Shown here piece by piece: positions 9,900 to 19,589 of a stretch of 64,000 nt of DNA. Position 1 is the stretch's first letter, and every line of letters starts with the position of its first letter. Where the stretch lies: assembly GCF_040605455.1 (NCBI RefSeq), contig NZ_JBEXCV010000014.1:30429-94428 (forward strand), read 5' to 3'. Both the position numbers and the translations under genes were made by a program. The notes below the pieces were generated by a model. The model ran no database searches, had not been told where the DNA came from, and was given only the letters and a program-made list of their open reading frames with translations. The DNA comes from Embleya sp040605455. Lineage in GTDB: Bacteria; Actinomycetota; Actinomycetes; Streptomycetales; Streptomycetaceae.

Positions 9900-10307
9900 T
9901 CAGCCGTTCGGAGCACGGCCGTGATCGATCAGAGTCGCGGCAGCTCTGGTGATGGCGGTGTCGAGGGGGCCCAGCGGGGTGGGAATCGGGTTTTCGGTGG
10001 GCGAGACGAACCAGACGAGGGGGCCGGCGCCGCTGCGCGGCGGTGGGAAGGTGACCCACGCACCGAGGCCGTGCCGACTGGGTCCGCGCTGGTCGCGCAG
10101 GCGGGTGCGGGCGGGGGAGGTGACCGGGACCAGGAAGCCCATCTTGGCGCAGCGCCGGTCGTGGATCACCGGCCCGACCCGAACTCCCGCGGCACGCAGG
10201 TGCTTCACCACCTCGCGCCCCAGCCGCGCGTCGACCTCGACGACATCGAACGTCTGCCCGGCGGCCACCAGGCGCGGAGCGTAGGGATTGCCGGATGAGT
10301 CACTCAT
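9900..10307 (-). CDS. Hypothetical protein, 135 residues
   Basis: Starting at the ATG at 10307, which has a GAAGG ahead of it, the product is 135 residues and soluble. It contains FDVVEVDARLGREVVKHL, GVRVGPVIHDRRC and the C-terminal TPLGPLDTAITRAAATLIDHG. The organisation (a strand-rich domain with a single Cys, then a helix) recalls small actinobacterial proteins related to the N-terminal part of bifunctional primase/polymerase-like proteins, but this is a weak impression. No catalytic motif was recognised. It stands alone, preceded by a nested hairpin region. Confidence 0.55.
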   Translation of the reverse strand: MSDSSGNPYAPRLVAAGQTFDVVEVDARLGREVVKHLRAAGVRVGPVIHDRRCAKMGFLVPVTSPARTRLRDQRGPSRHGLGAWVTFPPPRSGAGPLVWFVSPTENPIPTPLGPLDTAITRAAATLIDHGRAPNG

Positions 10308-10621
10308 GGGACGGCACCTTCGCCAATCGGGTCGAACCGGCCCCCGCAGGCTCCATTCCAGCCTGTCGAACCCGCCCGCGGGGGCCACACTCACGAGTTG
10401 ATGCCGTTCCGTCACCCGTTCGGCTTACGGCAACGACCGCCGGAACCCGACACACCGAAAGCCCGGCGCCCACGCGGCTTGCTGCCCCCGGCCCTCGGCG
10501 TCGTGTCGATACACCGGCCGGCGGACCTTGGTGCCGAACGCCGCAGGCATCAACGCGACCCGCTCGTCGAAGCCGTGACGCGCTCTTCGACAGCCAAGTC
10601 CCATCCGCCGGGAAACCCTCC
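10308..10621. other. Intergenic region (314 bp) with nested hairpins
   Basis: This non-coding stretch lies between two minus-strand genes. GGCCCCCGC (10339-10347) pairs with GCGGGGGCC (10378-10386), and inside it CAGGCT (10347-10352) pairs with AGCCTG (10360-10365). The structure lies 32-79 nt upstream of the 135-residue gene start and could be a leader element or a terminator for the two-component operon upstream. Nothing else was recognised. Confidence 0.4.
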
Positions 10622-11302
10622 TTACGGCGTCCGCCCCGCCTGGACCACGCCGGATTCGTAGGCGAAGACGACTGCCTGGGCGCGGTCGCGGACGCCGAGT
10701 TTGGCGAACAGGCCCGTGGCGTGGTTCTTGACGGTCTGCACGCCGATGCTCATCGCCTGGGCGATCTCGGCGTTGTCCAGACCCGCGGCGATCAGTCGGA
10801 GCACCTCCACCTCGCGCGGGGTCAGGTCGCGCAGGGCGGTTGTCGAGGGCTGCGGGGCGGAGGGGGCCTTGACGAAGGACTCGATCAGCCGGGTCAGCAG
10901 TCGCGGGGCGACCGCGGCCTCGCCGAGGTGGACGGTGTAGACCGCCGCGATCAGGTCCTCGGGAGACACGTCCTTGGGCAGGAAGCCGATCGCGCCCGCA
11001 CGCAGCGCGCCCACCACGTACTCGTCCATGTCGAACGTGCTCAGCGCGAGCACCCGGCACTCGGGCAGTTCCTCGGTCAGCCGCGCGGTGGCCTTGACGC
11101 CGTCGAGCACCGGCATCCGGATGTCCATCAGGATCACGTTCGGGTGCAGTCGGTGCGCCGCCTCGACGGCCTGCGCACCGTCGCCCACCTCGCCGATCAC
11201 CTCGATGCCGGGATCCGAGCGCAGAATCAGGGCCAGGCCCCGACGCACAAGGGGTTGATCATCCGCGAGCAGCACGGTGATCGGGGGCACGTCCACGCTC
11301 AT
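10622..11302 (-). CDS. NarL/LuxR-family response regulator
   Basis: This 226-residue regulator has an N-terminal receiver domain (LLADDQPLVRRGL with acidic Asp14/Asp15, phosphoacceptor Asp60 in VILMDIRMPVLDG) and a C-terminal LuxR helix-turn-helix (LTPREVEVLRLIAAG, then VQTVKNHATGLFAKL). Phosphorylation by the neighbouring histidine kinase should drive dimerisation and DNA binding. The start at 11302 gives the usual MSVD-type N-terminus just before the first strand. The kinase gene ends 7 bp upstream, so both form one operon. The divergent MmpL transporter is a plausible target. Confidence 0.93.
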   Translation of the reverse strand: MSVDVPPITVLLADDQPLVRRGLALILRSDPGIEVIGEVGDGAQAVEAAHRLHPNVILMDIRMPVLDGVKATARLTEELPECRVLALSTFDMDEYVVGALRAGAIGFLPKDVSPEDLIAAVYTVHLGEAAVAPRLLTRLIESFVKAPSAPQPSTTALRDLTPREVEVLRLIAAGLDNAEIAQAMSIGVQTVKNHATGLFAKLGVRDRAQAVVFAYESGVVQAGRTP

Positions 11303-11309
11303 CCGGATT

Positions 11310-12581
11310 TCAGTCCTCTCCTGGCTCCATCGGCGGCAACGGCACGACGGCGGCCACACGGTACCCGCCTTCGGGTCGCCTGCCCGCCTCCAGCGTGCCG
11401 CAGTGCACGGCGACGCGCTCACGCATGCCCACGAGACCGTACCCGCCGCCCGCCATCGTCGACCCACCGCCGTCGCCGTCGTCGCAGATCTCCACCGTGA
11501 CCCGGTCCGAGCCGTACTCGAGTCGCACGAAGGCGCGCGCGTTGCCCGCGTGCTTGCGCGCGTTCGTGAGCGCCTCCTGCACGATCCGGTACAGCGTCAG
11601 CGCGGTGGTCAACGGCAGCGGACGCGGCTCGCCGAGCGCCTCGTACTCGACGGGCAGGCCCGCCGCGCGCGACTCGGTGATCAGCCGGTCGATTTCGGTG
11701 ACCCCCGGCTGTGGTTCCGAGGGTGCCTCCTCGGCGACGTCCGAACCGCGCAGGACGCCGAGCAGTTGGCGCATCTCGCGCAGCGCCGTGCGGCCGGACG
11801 ACTCCAGCGTGACCAGCGCGGCCCGGGAGGCCTGCGGATCACGATCCAGGGTGGACCGCGCACCGCCGGACATCAGGTACATCGTGGTGATGTGGTGCGC
11901 CACGATGTCGTGCAGCTCGCGCGCGATCCGCCGGCGCTCCTCGGCCACCGCCCGATCCGCCAGCAACCCTCGGTTCAGCTCCATCTGGTCCTGCCACCTG
12001 CGCACCCCGATGCCGGCCGCGCTCGCCACACAGATCGCCGTCAGATCGGCGAGCGTCGCCATCGGAAGCGACCATCCGATCCGAACTCCGCACACCACCT
12101 GGCTCACCAGCGTCGCGGCCCCGGCGGCGGCGACCACGCGGGGGGAGCGGTAGCGGGCCACCGAGTACAGCGCCACCGTGAGCGGCAGGCCGAAGTTGTA
12201 CGCGGTCGGCGTGACCAGCACCAGCGCCAGGTACAGCGCGGCCACCGCGCCGAGCACGTGCACCGGATACCGCCGGCGCATGATCGTCGACGCGCCGCCC
12301 GCCACGAGCAACAGCAGCGCGAGCACGGGCAGGTGCCGACCGCCGCCGTGCCCGGACGACAGGAACGAGGTGACGTCGGCCGCGGCGCACCCGAGCGCGA
12401 TCAGCAGGTCGTTGCGTCGCCATGGGAAGGCTCGGACCCGGCGTCCGGCCGGCCGCGGCAGTCCGGTCGGCGGCCCCGGGTCGGCCGGCGCGGGACCGGC
12501 GAGGGTCGCCGGCGTCGCGAGGCTCGGCTCGACGACGAGGAACACGCCCCCCTCGGCCGCTGAGCGATGGTCGGCGCCCAT
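11310..12581 (-). CDS. NarL-type sensor histidine kinase
   Basis: The 423-residue protein has a proline-rich cytoplasmic N-terminus, about five transmembrane segments between residues 60 and 190, a HisKA_3 dimerisation domain with phosphoacceptor His224 in ARELHDIVAHH, and a HATPase domain (YRIVQEALTNARKHAG, EICDDGDGGG, GYGLVGMRERV). There is almost no extracellular sensor loop, so it belongs to the intramembrane-sensing class often linked to envelope stress. The ATG at 12581 follows AAGGAGG by 7 nt, which decides the start. It is cotranscribed with the response regulator and diverges from the MmpL gene. Confidence 0.92.
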   Translation of the reverse strand: MGADHRSAAEGGVFLVVEPSLATPATLAGPAPADPGPPTGLPRPAGRRVRAFPWRRNDLLIALGCAAADVTSFLSSGHGGGRHLPVLALLLLVAGGASTIMRRRYPVHVLGAVAALYLALVLVTPTAYNFGLPLTVALYSVARYRSPRVVAAAGAATLVSQVVCGVRIGWSLPMATLADLTAICVASAAGIGVRRWQDQMELNRGLLADRAVAEERRRIARELHDIVAHHITTMYLMSGGARSTLDRDPQASRAALVTLESSGRTALREMRQLLGVLRGSDVAEEAPSEPQPGVTEIDRLITESRAAGLPVEYEALGEPRPLPLTTALTLYRIVQEALTNARKHAGNARAFVRLEYGSDRVTVEICDDGDGGGSTMAGGGYGLVGMRERVAVHCGTLEAGRRPEGGYRVAAVVPLPPMEPGED

Positions 12582-12939
12582 CCGAAGGCCTCCTTCGTGG
12601 TTTCGTGCAGTCCGTTCGGCCGCCACCGGCTCGGCGTCTCCCCCGGCGCCGGCACCCGGCACCGGGGTGCCGGCCGTCGTGCCGATCGCGGACCCGGCCC
12701 GCGCCGACACGCGGCTCATCGACCCATTCCATCCTCTCCGCCCCCATTCCTGAACCGCTTCACAGACGATCCCCGGCCCCGGACCGGAGTCCTGGTTGCG
12801 CGGTACTCCCGGACCGAGGTCCCGGTCCACAGCCGTTCCCCCGGTCGATGCCCGAAGGGGGCCACGCGTGATGACCTTGAGTCAATCCGGAGTTCCCGTA
12901 TCGAGCTCCCGCGTTTCGACCCGACGGCGGAGAAGGAAA
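12582..12939. promoter_or_regulatory. Divergent promoter region between kinase and MmpL genes (358 bp)
   Basis: Both the two-component operon and the transporter gene start from here. A perfect 10-bp dyad, GCCGGCACCC (12648-12657) and GGGTGCCGGC (12665-12674) with a 7-nt loop, lies 67 bp upstream of the kinase start and could be a leader hairpin or an operator. No further gene was recognised. Confidence 0.45.
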
Positions 12940-15261
12940 ATGATCCGTAGAACAACAGCGTTCGCCACTCGTCATCGATGGATGACCATCATCGTCTGGG
13001 CGGTTTTCGGTCTCGCGCTGTCCGCCGTCGGAACCCCGTTGATGAACAGCGTCACCGATTCCTCCACCGGCGACTTCCTGCCGAAGAAATACGACTCGGC
13101 GGCGGCTCTGCAGATCGCCGAGAAGAAGTTCGACGAAAAGCCCGATCCCAATATGGTGACCGTCCTGGTGGCCCGTGCGGACGGCGCCAAGATCGGCCCG
13201 GCGGACCAGAGGAAGATCGCCGACACCTCGGCTGCGCTGGCCAAGAAGCCGATCAAGGCGGAGCCGGAGCAATTCGCCAAGGACTTCTCGCAGACGCCGC
13301 GCTACACCGTCGGGGTGGTCGCCCCGGACGGGACGTTCCAGCTGGTCTCGCTGTCACTGAGCGGGAATATGAACGACGTCGGCCTCCAGGACGTCTACCG
13401 GGACGCCCGTGATCTGGCGAAGACCGATTACGAGGCCGCCGGATTCCGGGTCGGATTCACCGGCGGTCTCGCGAACACGGTCGACAACCTGGACGAGGAG
13501 AAGGACACCGAGGCTCTCGTCGCCATGTTGACGATGGGTCTCATCGTCCTGCTGAACGTATTGGTCTTCCGCAGTGTCCTGGCCGCTCTGCTGCCGCTGC
13601 TCGCGGTGGTGATGATCAGCGGTGTGGCCACCGGCGCGGTGGCCGGCAGCGCGAAGCTCCTGGACATCAAGCTGGACCCGTCCGTGCCGTCGCTGATCAC
13701 CGTCGTACTGCTCGGCATCGGCATCGACTACTTCCTGTTCCTGATGTTCCGCTTCCGTGAGGAGTTGCGCGCCAACCCGGATATGGACAAGCGCGAGGCC
13801 GCCGCGATCACCGCCGGTCGGGTGGGCAACGCGATCACTTGCGCTGCGTTGACCATCGTGGCGGCGTTCGCCACCCTGGGCATCGCCAGCTTCGGTCAGT
13901 TCAAGGTGCTCGGCCCGGCCATCGCGGTCTCGGTGCTGGTGGCCCTGCTCGGCAGCCTGACCCTGATGCCCGCACTGCTCGCGGTCACCGGTCGGGGGAT
14001 GTTCTGGCCGGCCCGTGCGTGGAAGAAGGAGCGTCCGGCGGGCTTCGCCGCCCGTCTGGGTGAGAAGGTCAGCGCCCGTCCGGTGCGCTACCTGGTCGGC
14101 AGCCTGGTCCTGCTCGGCGCGCTCGGCGCGGGTGCGGTCGGCGTCAAGATGAGCTACGACCAGGAGGGTCAGCCCACCACCAACGCGACCCGGACCGCCG
14201 ACGAGATCTCCCGCTCGCTCCCGGCGGGCGTGTCCGACCCGCACACCGTCTACGTGCAGACCAAGGCCGGCGGCAAGCTCGACGAGCGCTCGCTCACCGG
14301 GCTGACCGGCGCGCTGGGCAAGGTCGAGGGCGTCGGCCAGGTCGCCAAGCCGGTCCTCAACCCGGACGGTTCGGCCGCTCGGATCGATGTGTTCCTGGCC
14401 GCAAAGGCCGACTCCTCGGCGGCGCGTGACCTGATCACCGGCCCGGTCCGGGGCACCATCGCGAAGAACACCCCGAACGGCGCCGAGGCGCACATCACCG
14501 GAACGGCGGCCATCTTCGCCGACGTGTCGAGCGCGGTGGACAAGGACCTCAAGCTGGTCTTCCCGGTCGCCGCGATCCTGATCGCGCTGATCCTGTTCCT
14601 GCTGCTGCGCTCGCTGCTGGCGCCGCTCGTGCTGATGCTCGCGGTCGGGTTGGGCTTCGTGGCCACACTCGGCGCCGGCACGCTGGTCTTCCAGCACATG
14701 CTCGACCGGCCCGGTATCTCCTTCACCCTGCCGCTGGTGCTCTTCCTGTTCGTGGTCGCGCTGGGCACCGACTACAACATCCTGATGAGCGACCGGCTCC
14801 GCGAGGAGATGGACAAGCCCATCCCGGCCCGCAAGGCCGTGGCCAAGGCGGTCGAGCACACCGCACCCGCGATCGCCACGGCCGGTCTCGTCCTGGCCGG
14901 CTCCTTCGCCAGCCTGGCGGCCAGCCCGGCGACCGCCGAGATCGGCTTCGCCACCGCGGTCGGCATCCTGCTCTCCTCGATGCTGCTCTCCATCGTGCTG
15001 GTGCCCGCGATCGCCGCGATCCTGGGTCGGGGCCTGTGGTGGCCGCGCCGAGGCGGCAAGGCCAAAGGGCACGGCGGTGGGACGGGCGCGCCCGAGGCAT
15101 ACGGCCACCCGGATGCGGACCGCACGCTCGTGACCGAGCCGCAGATGGCCGGCGGCTACGGGCCCGCGCCGTACCAGGGACAGGAGCCCTACCAGGCGCA
15201 GCAGCCCTACCCGGGGCAGCCGTACCAGCAGCACTACCGCCCGGACCAGCCGCACGGCTGA
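12940..15261 (+). CDS. MmpL-family RND transporter
   Basis: This 773-residue inner-membrane protein has the MmpL duplication: TM1, a large extracellular loop, TM2-6, then TM7, a second loop and TM8-12. The proton-relay Asp-Tyr pairs are visible in the equivalent helices, GIGIDYFLFLMF in the first half and GTDYNILMSDRL in the second. Family members export lipids or hydrophobic compounds using the proton gradient. The ATG at 12940 follows AGAAGGA; a start at 12871 is possible but adds a non-conserved stretch. The C-terminal 75 or so residues are cytoplasmic and Gly/Pro/Tyr/Gln-rich. The divergent two-component system probably controls it. The cargo is unknown. Confidence 0.92.
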   Translation: MIRRTTAFATRHRWMTIIVWAVFGLALSAVGTPLMNSVTDSSTGDFLPKKYDSAAALQIAEKKFDEKPDPNMVTVLVARADGAKIGPADQRKIADTSAALAKKPIKAEPEQFAKDFSQTPRYTVGVVAPDGTFQLVSLSLSGNMNDVGLQDVYRDARDLAKTDYEAAGFRVGFTGGLANTVDNLDEEKDTEALVAMLTMGLIVLLNVLVFRSVLAALLPLLAVVMISGVATGAVAGSAKLLDIKLDPSVPSLITVVLLGIGIDYFLFLMFRFREELRANPDMDKREAAAITAGRVGNAITCAALTIVAAFATLGIASFGQFKVLGPAIAVSVLVALLGSLTLMPALLAVTGRGMFWPARAWKKERPAGFAARLGEKVSARPVRYLVGSLVLLGALGAGAVGVKMSYDQEGQPTTNATRTADEISRSLPAGVSDPHTVYVQTKAGGKLDERSLTGLTGALGKVEGVGQVAKPVLNPDGSAARIDVFLAAKADSSAARDLITGPVRGTIAKNTPNGAEAHITGTAAIFADVSSAVDKDLKLVFPVAAILIALILFLLLRSLLAPLVLMLAVGLGFVATLGAGTLVFQHMLDRPGISFTLPLVLFLFVVALGTDYNILMSDRLREEMDKPIPARKAVAKAVEHTAPAIATAGLVLAGSFASLAASPATAEIGFATAVGILLSSMLLSIVLVPAIAAILGRGLWWPRRGGKAKGHGGGTGAPEAYGHPDADRTLVTEPQMAGGYGPAPYQGQEPYQAQQPYPGQPYQQHYRPDQPHG

Positions 15262-15289
15262 CCGAGAGGGACACGAACCCCACGAACAC

Positions 15290-15333
15290 CCCGAAGGGGG
15301 CGGCGCCGGTGACCCGGCACCGCCCCCTTCGGG
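15290..15333. terminator. Convergent hairpin
   Basis: CCCGAAGGGGGCGG (15290-15303) pairs perfectly with 15320-15333. It lies between the convergent MmpL and L,D-transpeptidase genes and can serve both. Confidence 0.8.
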
Positions 15334-15385
15334 CGTACGCGCTCCGCGGATTCGGCGCGGTCCGACGAGCGAACGATCGGGCCGA

Positions 15386-16678
15386 TCAGCTCGCCGCCGT
15401 CCAGCCGGCCCAGTCCATCGACCAGCCGCTCCAGCCGTTGTCCGGGGCGATCACCTTGTCGGGCGAGTGGATCACCTCGACCACGTCGCCGATCAGCGAC
15501 TCCTTGTAGAACCACGCGGCGGCCATGCTCGGGTCGCCGCCGCCCTTGACGTCCTGCAGGCTCACGCAGCCGTGGCTGGTGTTCTCCTTGCCGAACGGCG
15601 GCGGGTCGCGCCAGTAGTTGCCGTGCACGTAGGTGCCGGTGACGTTCAGCCGCATGCCGTGCGGGACGTCCGGGATGTCGTACACGCCCTTGGCCAGGCC
15701 CACCGACTGGGAGTTCATGTGCACCGTGGGCTCTTTGGACATGATGGTCATCTTGCCGTTGTACGTGGCGTTCTCCGGGTCTCCCAGGCTGGCCGGCAGC
15801 TTCTTGAGCACCGCGCCGTCGCGGGTGACGGTCAGCGTGTGCGCGGTGTTGTCGGCGACGCTGGTCTGCGCGCGGCCGACGGTGAAGGTGACGTCCTTCT
15901 TCTGCATTCCGTAGACACCCGGGGAGGTCTGCTTACCGTCCAGGTCCAGGTGCAGGGTCACCTTCGTGCCGGGCGCCCAGTACTTCTCCGGGCGAAAGTC
16001 CAGCCGCTGGTTGCCGAACCAGTGACCCTTGACGTCGACCGCGGGCTCCGAGGTGACGGTGACCGACCGGTTCACCACCGCCCTGTCCTGGACCGGCTTG
16101 GTGAACTCCAGCGACACGATCATGCCGACGCCGTACGTTTCGTTCGCGGCGATTTCGAACACGCCGTAATTGGTGTTCGCCGGGGTCAGCGTGGTGAACG
16201 AGGATTGCAGCGCCGAGACCAGCCCGGCGGCGTCGGTCGCGGTCGCCGACACCGCGTACTTGGTACCGGTCTGCAACGCCGCCGACGGCACCCAACTGGC
16301 CCCGTCCGGTGCGATGGTGCCCTCGACCGGCCTGCCGCCCTCGGAACCGGTCACGGTGACCTGGGTCAGCTTCCCGGCGCTCGCGCTCACCTTCAGCGCG
16401 CCGTCGGTGGCCACCGCGGTCGCGCCGTCCTTCGGGACGATGGTCACCACCGCCTGGGAGGTCTTCGGCGCGCCGTCGCCGCCGGGTGCCTTGGTCTGGG
16501 AGACCGGCTCGACCTTGTCGTCCTTCTTGGTCTTCTTGTCGTCGCCCCCGCCACACGCTCCCGCACCCAGGAGCGCGACACACACCGCGAGCGCCGGCAG
16601 GGCCCTGCGTATCCGTCGTCGCGAGCGAGGTCTCCGTGCGTCCGAACCGGATGTCGCCCCTGCTGCCGTCGTCGGCAT
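15386..16678 (-). CDS. Lipoprotein L,D-transpeptidase, second copy
   Basis: This 430-residue paralogue of the 1214-2491 protein has the same plan: signal peptide with lipobox LGAGAC (Cys42), a Lys/Asp-rich linker, two Ig-like domains, and a YkuD catalytic domain with VHGNYW and SHGCVSL (nucleophile Cys371). It should form 3-3 cross-links in the cell wall. It differs from the first copy by an insertion after the catalytic motif (QDVKGGGDPSMAAAWF). Both copies are monocistronic on the same strand. The ATG at 16678 leads directly into the twin-basic n-region (SRRRIRRALP), which makes Tat export possible, although RR-motif residues are not strict. Confidence 0.92.
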   Translation of the reverse strand: MPTTAAGATSGSDARRPRSRRRIRRALPALAVCVALLGAGACGGGDDKKTKKDDKVEPVSQTKAPGGDGAPKTSQAVVTIVPKDGATAVATDGALKVSASAGKLTQVTVTGSEGGRPVEGTIAPDGASWVPSAALQTGTKYAVSATATDAAGLVSALQSSFTTLTPANTNYGVFEIAANETYGVGMIVSLEFTKPVQDRAVVNRSVTVTSEPAVDVKGHWFGNQRLDFRPEKYWAPGTKVTLHLDLDGKQTSPGVYGMQKKDVTFTVGRAQTSVADNTAHTLTVTRDGAVLKKLPASLGDPENATYNGKMTIMSKEPTVHMNSQSVGLAKGVYDIPDVPHGMRLNVTGTYVHGNYWRDPPPFGKENTSHGCVSLQDVKGGGDPSMAAAWFYKESLIGDVVEVIHSPDKVIAPDNGWSGWSMDWAGWTAAS

Positions 16679-16921
16679 GGATCTCCCTAAGTCGCTGCGC
16701 TACCAAGGGGGACGACGACATTTCCCACCCTCACCGTCTCGCCTCGGCGGTATGAGGTGCATCACCCTCCCCGGCGCGGAACCGTATCCGGGAGTCGGCC
16801 GTCCGCGAGGCGGATGACGAGGCCGCAACGCACATGCGAGGGCCGCTCGTTCGGCCGGCACACCGCGGGCAAGGCACGCGGATCGACGCGGCACCTGCGC
16901 CGGCCGCCCGGTGAGACGCCT

Positions 16922-16955
16922 CGGGCCCCACCGCCACGAAGGACGGTGGGGCCCG
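16922..16955 (-). terminator. Hairpin downstream of glgP
   Basis: A perfect 12-bp stem, CGGGCCCCACCG (16922-16933) with 16944-16955, and a 10-nt loop lie 22 nt past the glgP stop on the minus strand. Confidence 0.75.
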
Positions 16956-16976
16956 CAGGCGATCCGGTCACCACTT

Positions 16977-19589
16977 TCAGCGCAGCGGCATGCCCTCCGC
17001 GAAGCCCTCGCTCTCCGGAGGTGCCGCGATCAGGCCGAGTTCGGCCGGGCCGGCGAGCAGCGGGTGGGTCGGCATCACCCGGACGGTGTAACCGAACGGG
17101 CCGGTCCGGTCCAGGGCCAAGGAGCCCTCGTAGAGCCGGCGGTCGTGCTCGTCCCGGCGGCCCGCCTTGAGCGGGCCCACCGTGCCGTCGACGATCCGGT
17201 CCGCGTTGTCGACCCGGCCGTGCACGACCTGGACCTCGACGTCGGCGGGCGCGAGTGCGCCCAGGGAGACGAGGACCCGCAGGTTCAGCGTGTTGCCGAC
17301 CTCGGGGGCGTCCCCTATCCCACCCGACTCCACGTGATCGACCCGCACGCCGGCCCAGGACCGCCGCACGTGTGCCTTCCACTCGGCCAACTCCCGCGCG
17401 GCCCGGCCGGTGATCGCCCGGCCGGACAGCGCCGCCGGCGCGTACAGCACGTCGACGTAGTCCTTGACCATCCGGTCCGCGAGCACCTTCGGGCCGAGTG
17501 TGGCCAGCGTGTGCCGGACCATTTCCAGCCATCGGGTCGGCAGGCCCTCGGGCCCCCGGTCGTAGAACCGGGCCGCGACCGAGTTCTCGATCAGGTCGTA
17601 CAGCGCCCCCGCCTCGAGGTCGTCGCGGCGGTCGACGTCGGTGATCCCGTCGGCCGTCGGAATCGCCCACCCGTTCGAGCCGTCGTACCACTCGTCCCAC
17701 CACCCGTCCAGGATGGACAGGTTCAGGCACCCGTTCAGCGCGGCCTTCATCCCGGAGGTGCCGCACGCCTCCAGCGGCCGCAGCGGATTGTTCAGCCACA
17801 CGTCGCACCCGGGGTACAGGTGCTGGGCCATCGCGATGTCGTAGTCCGGCAGGAACACGATCCGGTGCCGCACGTCCTCGCGGTCGGCGAACCGCACCAG
17901 TTCCTGGATCAGCCGCTTGCCGCCCTCATCGGCCGGGTGCGCCTTGCCCGCGATCACGATCTGCACCGGCCGCTCGGGGTGCAGCAGCATCTTGCGCAGC
18001 CTGGCCGGATCCCGCAGCATCAGGGTGAGCCGCTTGTAGGACGGCACCCGACGGGCGAACCCGATGGTCAGCACGTCCGGATCGAGCACGTTCTCGATCC
18101 AGCCCAATTCCGCGTCACCCGCGCCACGTTGCTTCCAGGACGCGCGCAGCCGCAAACGGGCCTCGGTGACCAGCTTGGCGCGCAGCGTCCGGCGCAGCTC
18201 CCACACCGAGCCCGCCGACAACCGGTCGATCGCCGCCCAGGCCGAGGGATCCTCGGCGAGTTCGACGCCGGCTTCGCGGCCGGCCAGGTCGAGCACGTCG
18301 GCATCCACCCACGTGGGCGCGTGTACGCCGTTCGTGATCGAGGTAATCGGTACCTCGGTGATGTCGAAGCCCGGCCACAGGCCGTCGAACATGCCCCGGC
18401 TGACCCGTCCGTGCAACTCGCTCACGCCATTGGCCCGTTGGGCGAGCCGCAGGCCCATCACGGCCATGTTGAACACGCCCGGATCGCCGTCCGGGTAGGT
18501 CTCCGCGCCCAGTGCGAGGACCCGATCCACCGGAACCCCCGGACAAGCGAGGTCGCCGCCGAAATGCCGCTGGATCTGGTCGCGTCCGAACCGGTCGATA
18601 CCGGCCGGAACGGGCGTGTGCGTGGTGAACACCGTGCCCGCCCGGGCGGCTTCCAGCGCCGCGTCGAAGTCCAGTCCGTCGGCCTGGGTGAACTCGCGGA
18701 TGCGCTCGATGCCCAGGAAGCCGGCGTGGCCCTCGTTGGTGTGGAAGACCTCCGGCGCGGGATGACCGGTGATCTCGCAAAAGGCCCGCAAAGCCCGCAC
18801 ACCACCGATGCCCAGCAGCATCTCCTGATGCAAACGGTGTTCGCTGGTGCCGCCGTACAGCCGGTCGGTCACCTCGCGTTCGGCGGGCTCGTTCTCCTCG
18901 ATGTCCGAGTCCAGCAGCAGCAGTGGCACCCGGCCGACCTGGGCCTTCCAGATCCGCGCGTGCAACTCACCCGTCGGGAGTGCGATGACCACCCGTGCGG
19001 GTGCACCGTCGGCACTCCGAAGGAGGGTCAGTGGCAACTCGTTGGGGTCCAGGAGCGGGTAGCGCTCCTGCTGCCAACCGTCCCGGGACAACGACTGTCG
19101 GAAGTACCCGTGGCGGTACATCAGGCCGACTCCGACGATCGGCACACCCAGGTCGCTGGCGGCCTTGAGGTGGTCGCCGGCGAGGATGCCCAACCCGCCG
19201 CTGTACTGCGGAAGTGCCGCGGTGATGCCGTACTCCGGCGAGAAGTACGCGATCGCCGCCGGCGGCGAATCCGGAGCCGTGCCCGGCTCCGAGAGGGTTT
19301 GATACCAACGAGGTCCGGTCAGGTATTCGTGCAGGTCTTCGGCCGCCACCCGCAATCGGGCGAGGAAGCGGCGGTCGTCGGCAAGGGCGCCGAGTTTGTC
19401 GTTCGGCACGGTGCCGAGCAGGCGGACGGGGTCCCGGCCGACCGAGGCCCAGGTGTCCGGATCGATCGACTCGAACAGGTCGCGGGTCTCCGCGTGCCAG
19501 GACCAGCGGAGGTTCATCGCCAGTTCACCCAGTGGCTCCAGCGGAGCGGGCAGAACCGTACGCACGGTGAATCTGCGGATTGCTCTCAC
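16977..19589 (-). CDS. glgP: Alpha-glucan phosphorylase
   Basis: This 870-residue GT35 enzyme releases glucose-1-phosphate from alpha-1,4-glucan in the cytoplasm. It is the actinobacterial type with an N-terminal DUF3417 segment (LEPLGELAMNLRWSWHAETRDLF). The PLP-binding lysine sits in EACGTSGMKAALNG, and FSPEYGITAALPQYSGGLGILAGDHLK is the conserved glucan-binding block. Translation probably starts at a GTG at 19589. It diverges from glgE with 419 bp between; glgE-treS-mak-glgB builds the polymer that this enzyme and GlgX degrade. The CTTGC-type repeats in the shared upstream region may control both directions. Confidence 0.95.
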   Translation of the reverse strand: MRAIRRFTVRTVLPAPLEPLGELAMNLRWSWHAETRDLFESIDPDTWASVGRDPVRLLGTVPNDKLGALADDRRFLARLRVAAEDLHEYLTGPRWYQTLSEPGTAPDSPPAAIAYFSPEYGITAALPQYSGGLGILAGDHLKAASDLGVPIVGVGLMYRHGYFRQSLSRDGWQQERYPLLDPNELPLTLLRSADGAPARVVIALPTGELHARIWKAQVGRVPLLLLDSDIEENEPAEREVTDRLYGGTSEHRLHQEMLLGIGGVRALRAFCEITGHPAPEVFHTNEGHAGFLGIERIREFTQADGLDFDAALEAARAGTVFTTHTPVPAGIDRFGRDQIQRHFGGDLACPGVPVDRVLALGAETYPDGDPGVFNMAVMGLRLAQRANGVSELHGRVSRGMFDGLWPGFDITEVPITSITNGVHAPTWVDADVLDLAGREAGVELAEDPSAWAAIDRLSAGSVWELRRTLRAKLVTEARLRLRASWKQRGAGDAELGWIENVLDPDVLTIGFARRVPSYKRLTLMLRDPARLRKMLLHPERPVQIVIAGKAHPADEGGKRLIQELVRFADREDVRHRIVFLPDYDIAMAQHLYPGCDVWLNNPLRPLEACGTSGMKAALNGCLNLSILDGWWDEWYDGSNGWAIPTADGITDVDRRDDLEAGALYDLIENSVAARFYDRGPEGLPTRWLEMVRHTLATLGPKVLADRMVKDYVDVLYAPAALSGRAITGRAARELAEWKAHVRRSWAGVRVDHVESGGIGDAPEVGNTLNLRVLVSLGALAPADVEVQVVHGRVDNADRIVDGTVGPLKAGRRDEHDRRLYEGSLALDRTGPFGYTVRVMPTHPLLAGPAELGLIAAPPESEGFAEGMPLR

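Noticed and set aside
10330..10390. Possible tRNA-like fold (GGTTCGA-type segment on the minus strand)
   Set aside because: The GGGTTCGA segment and the outer stem do not combine into a cloverleaf with anticodon and D arms; nested hairpins describe it better.
13354..15255. Long minus-strand open frame opposite the MmpL gene
   Set aside because: It is rich in His, Gln, Arg and Gly as expected from a shadow frame; the plus-strand product has clear transmembrane and RND motifs.
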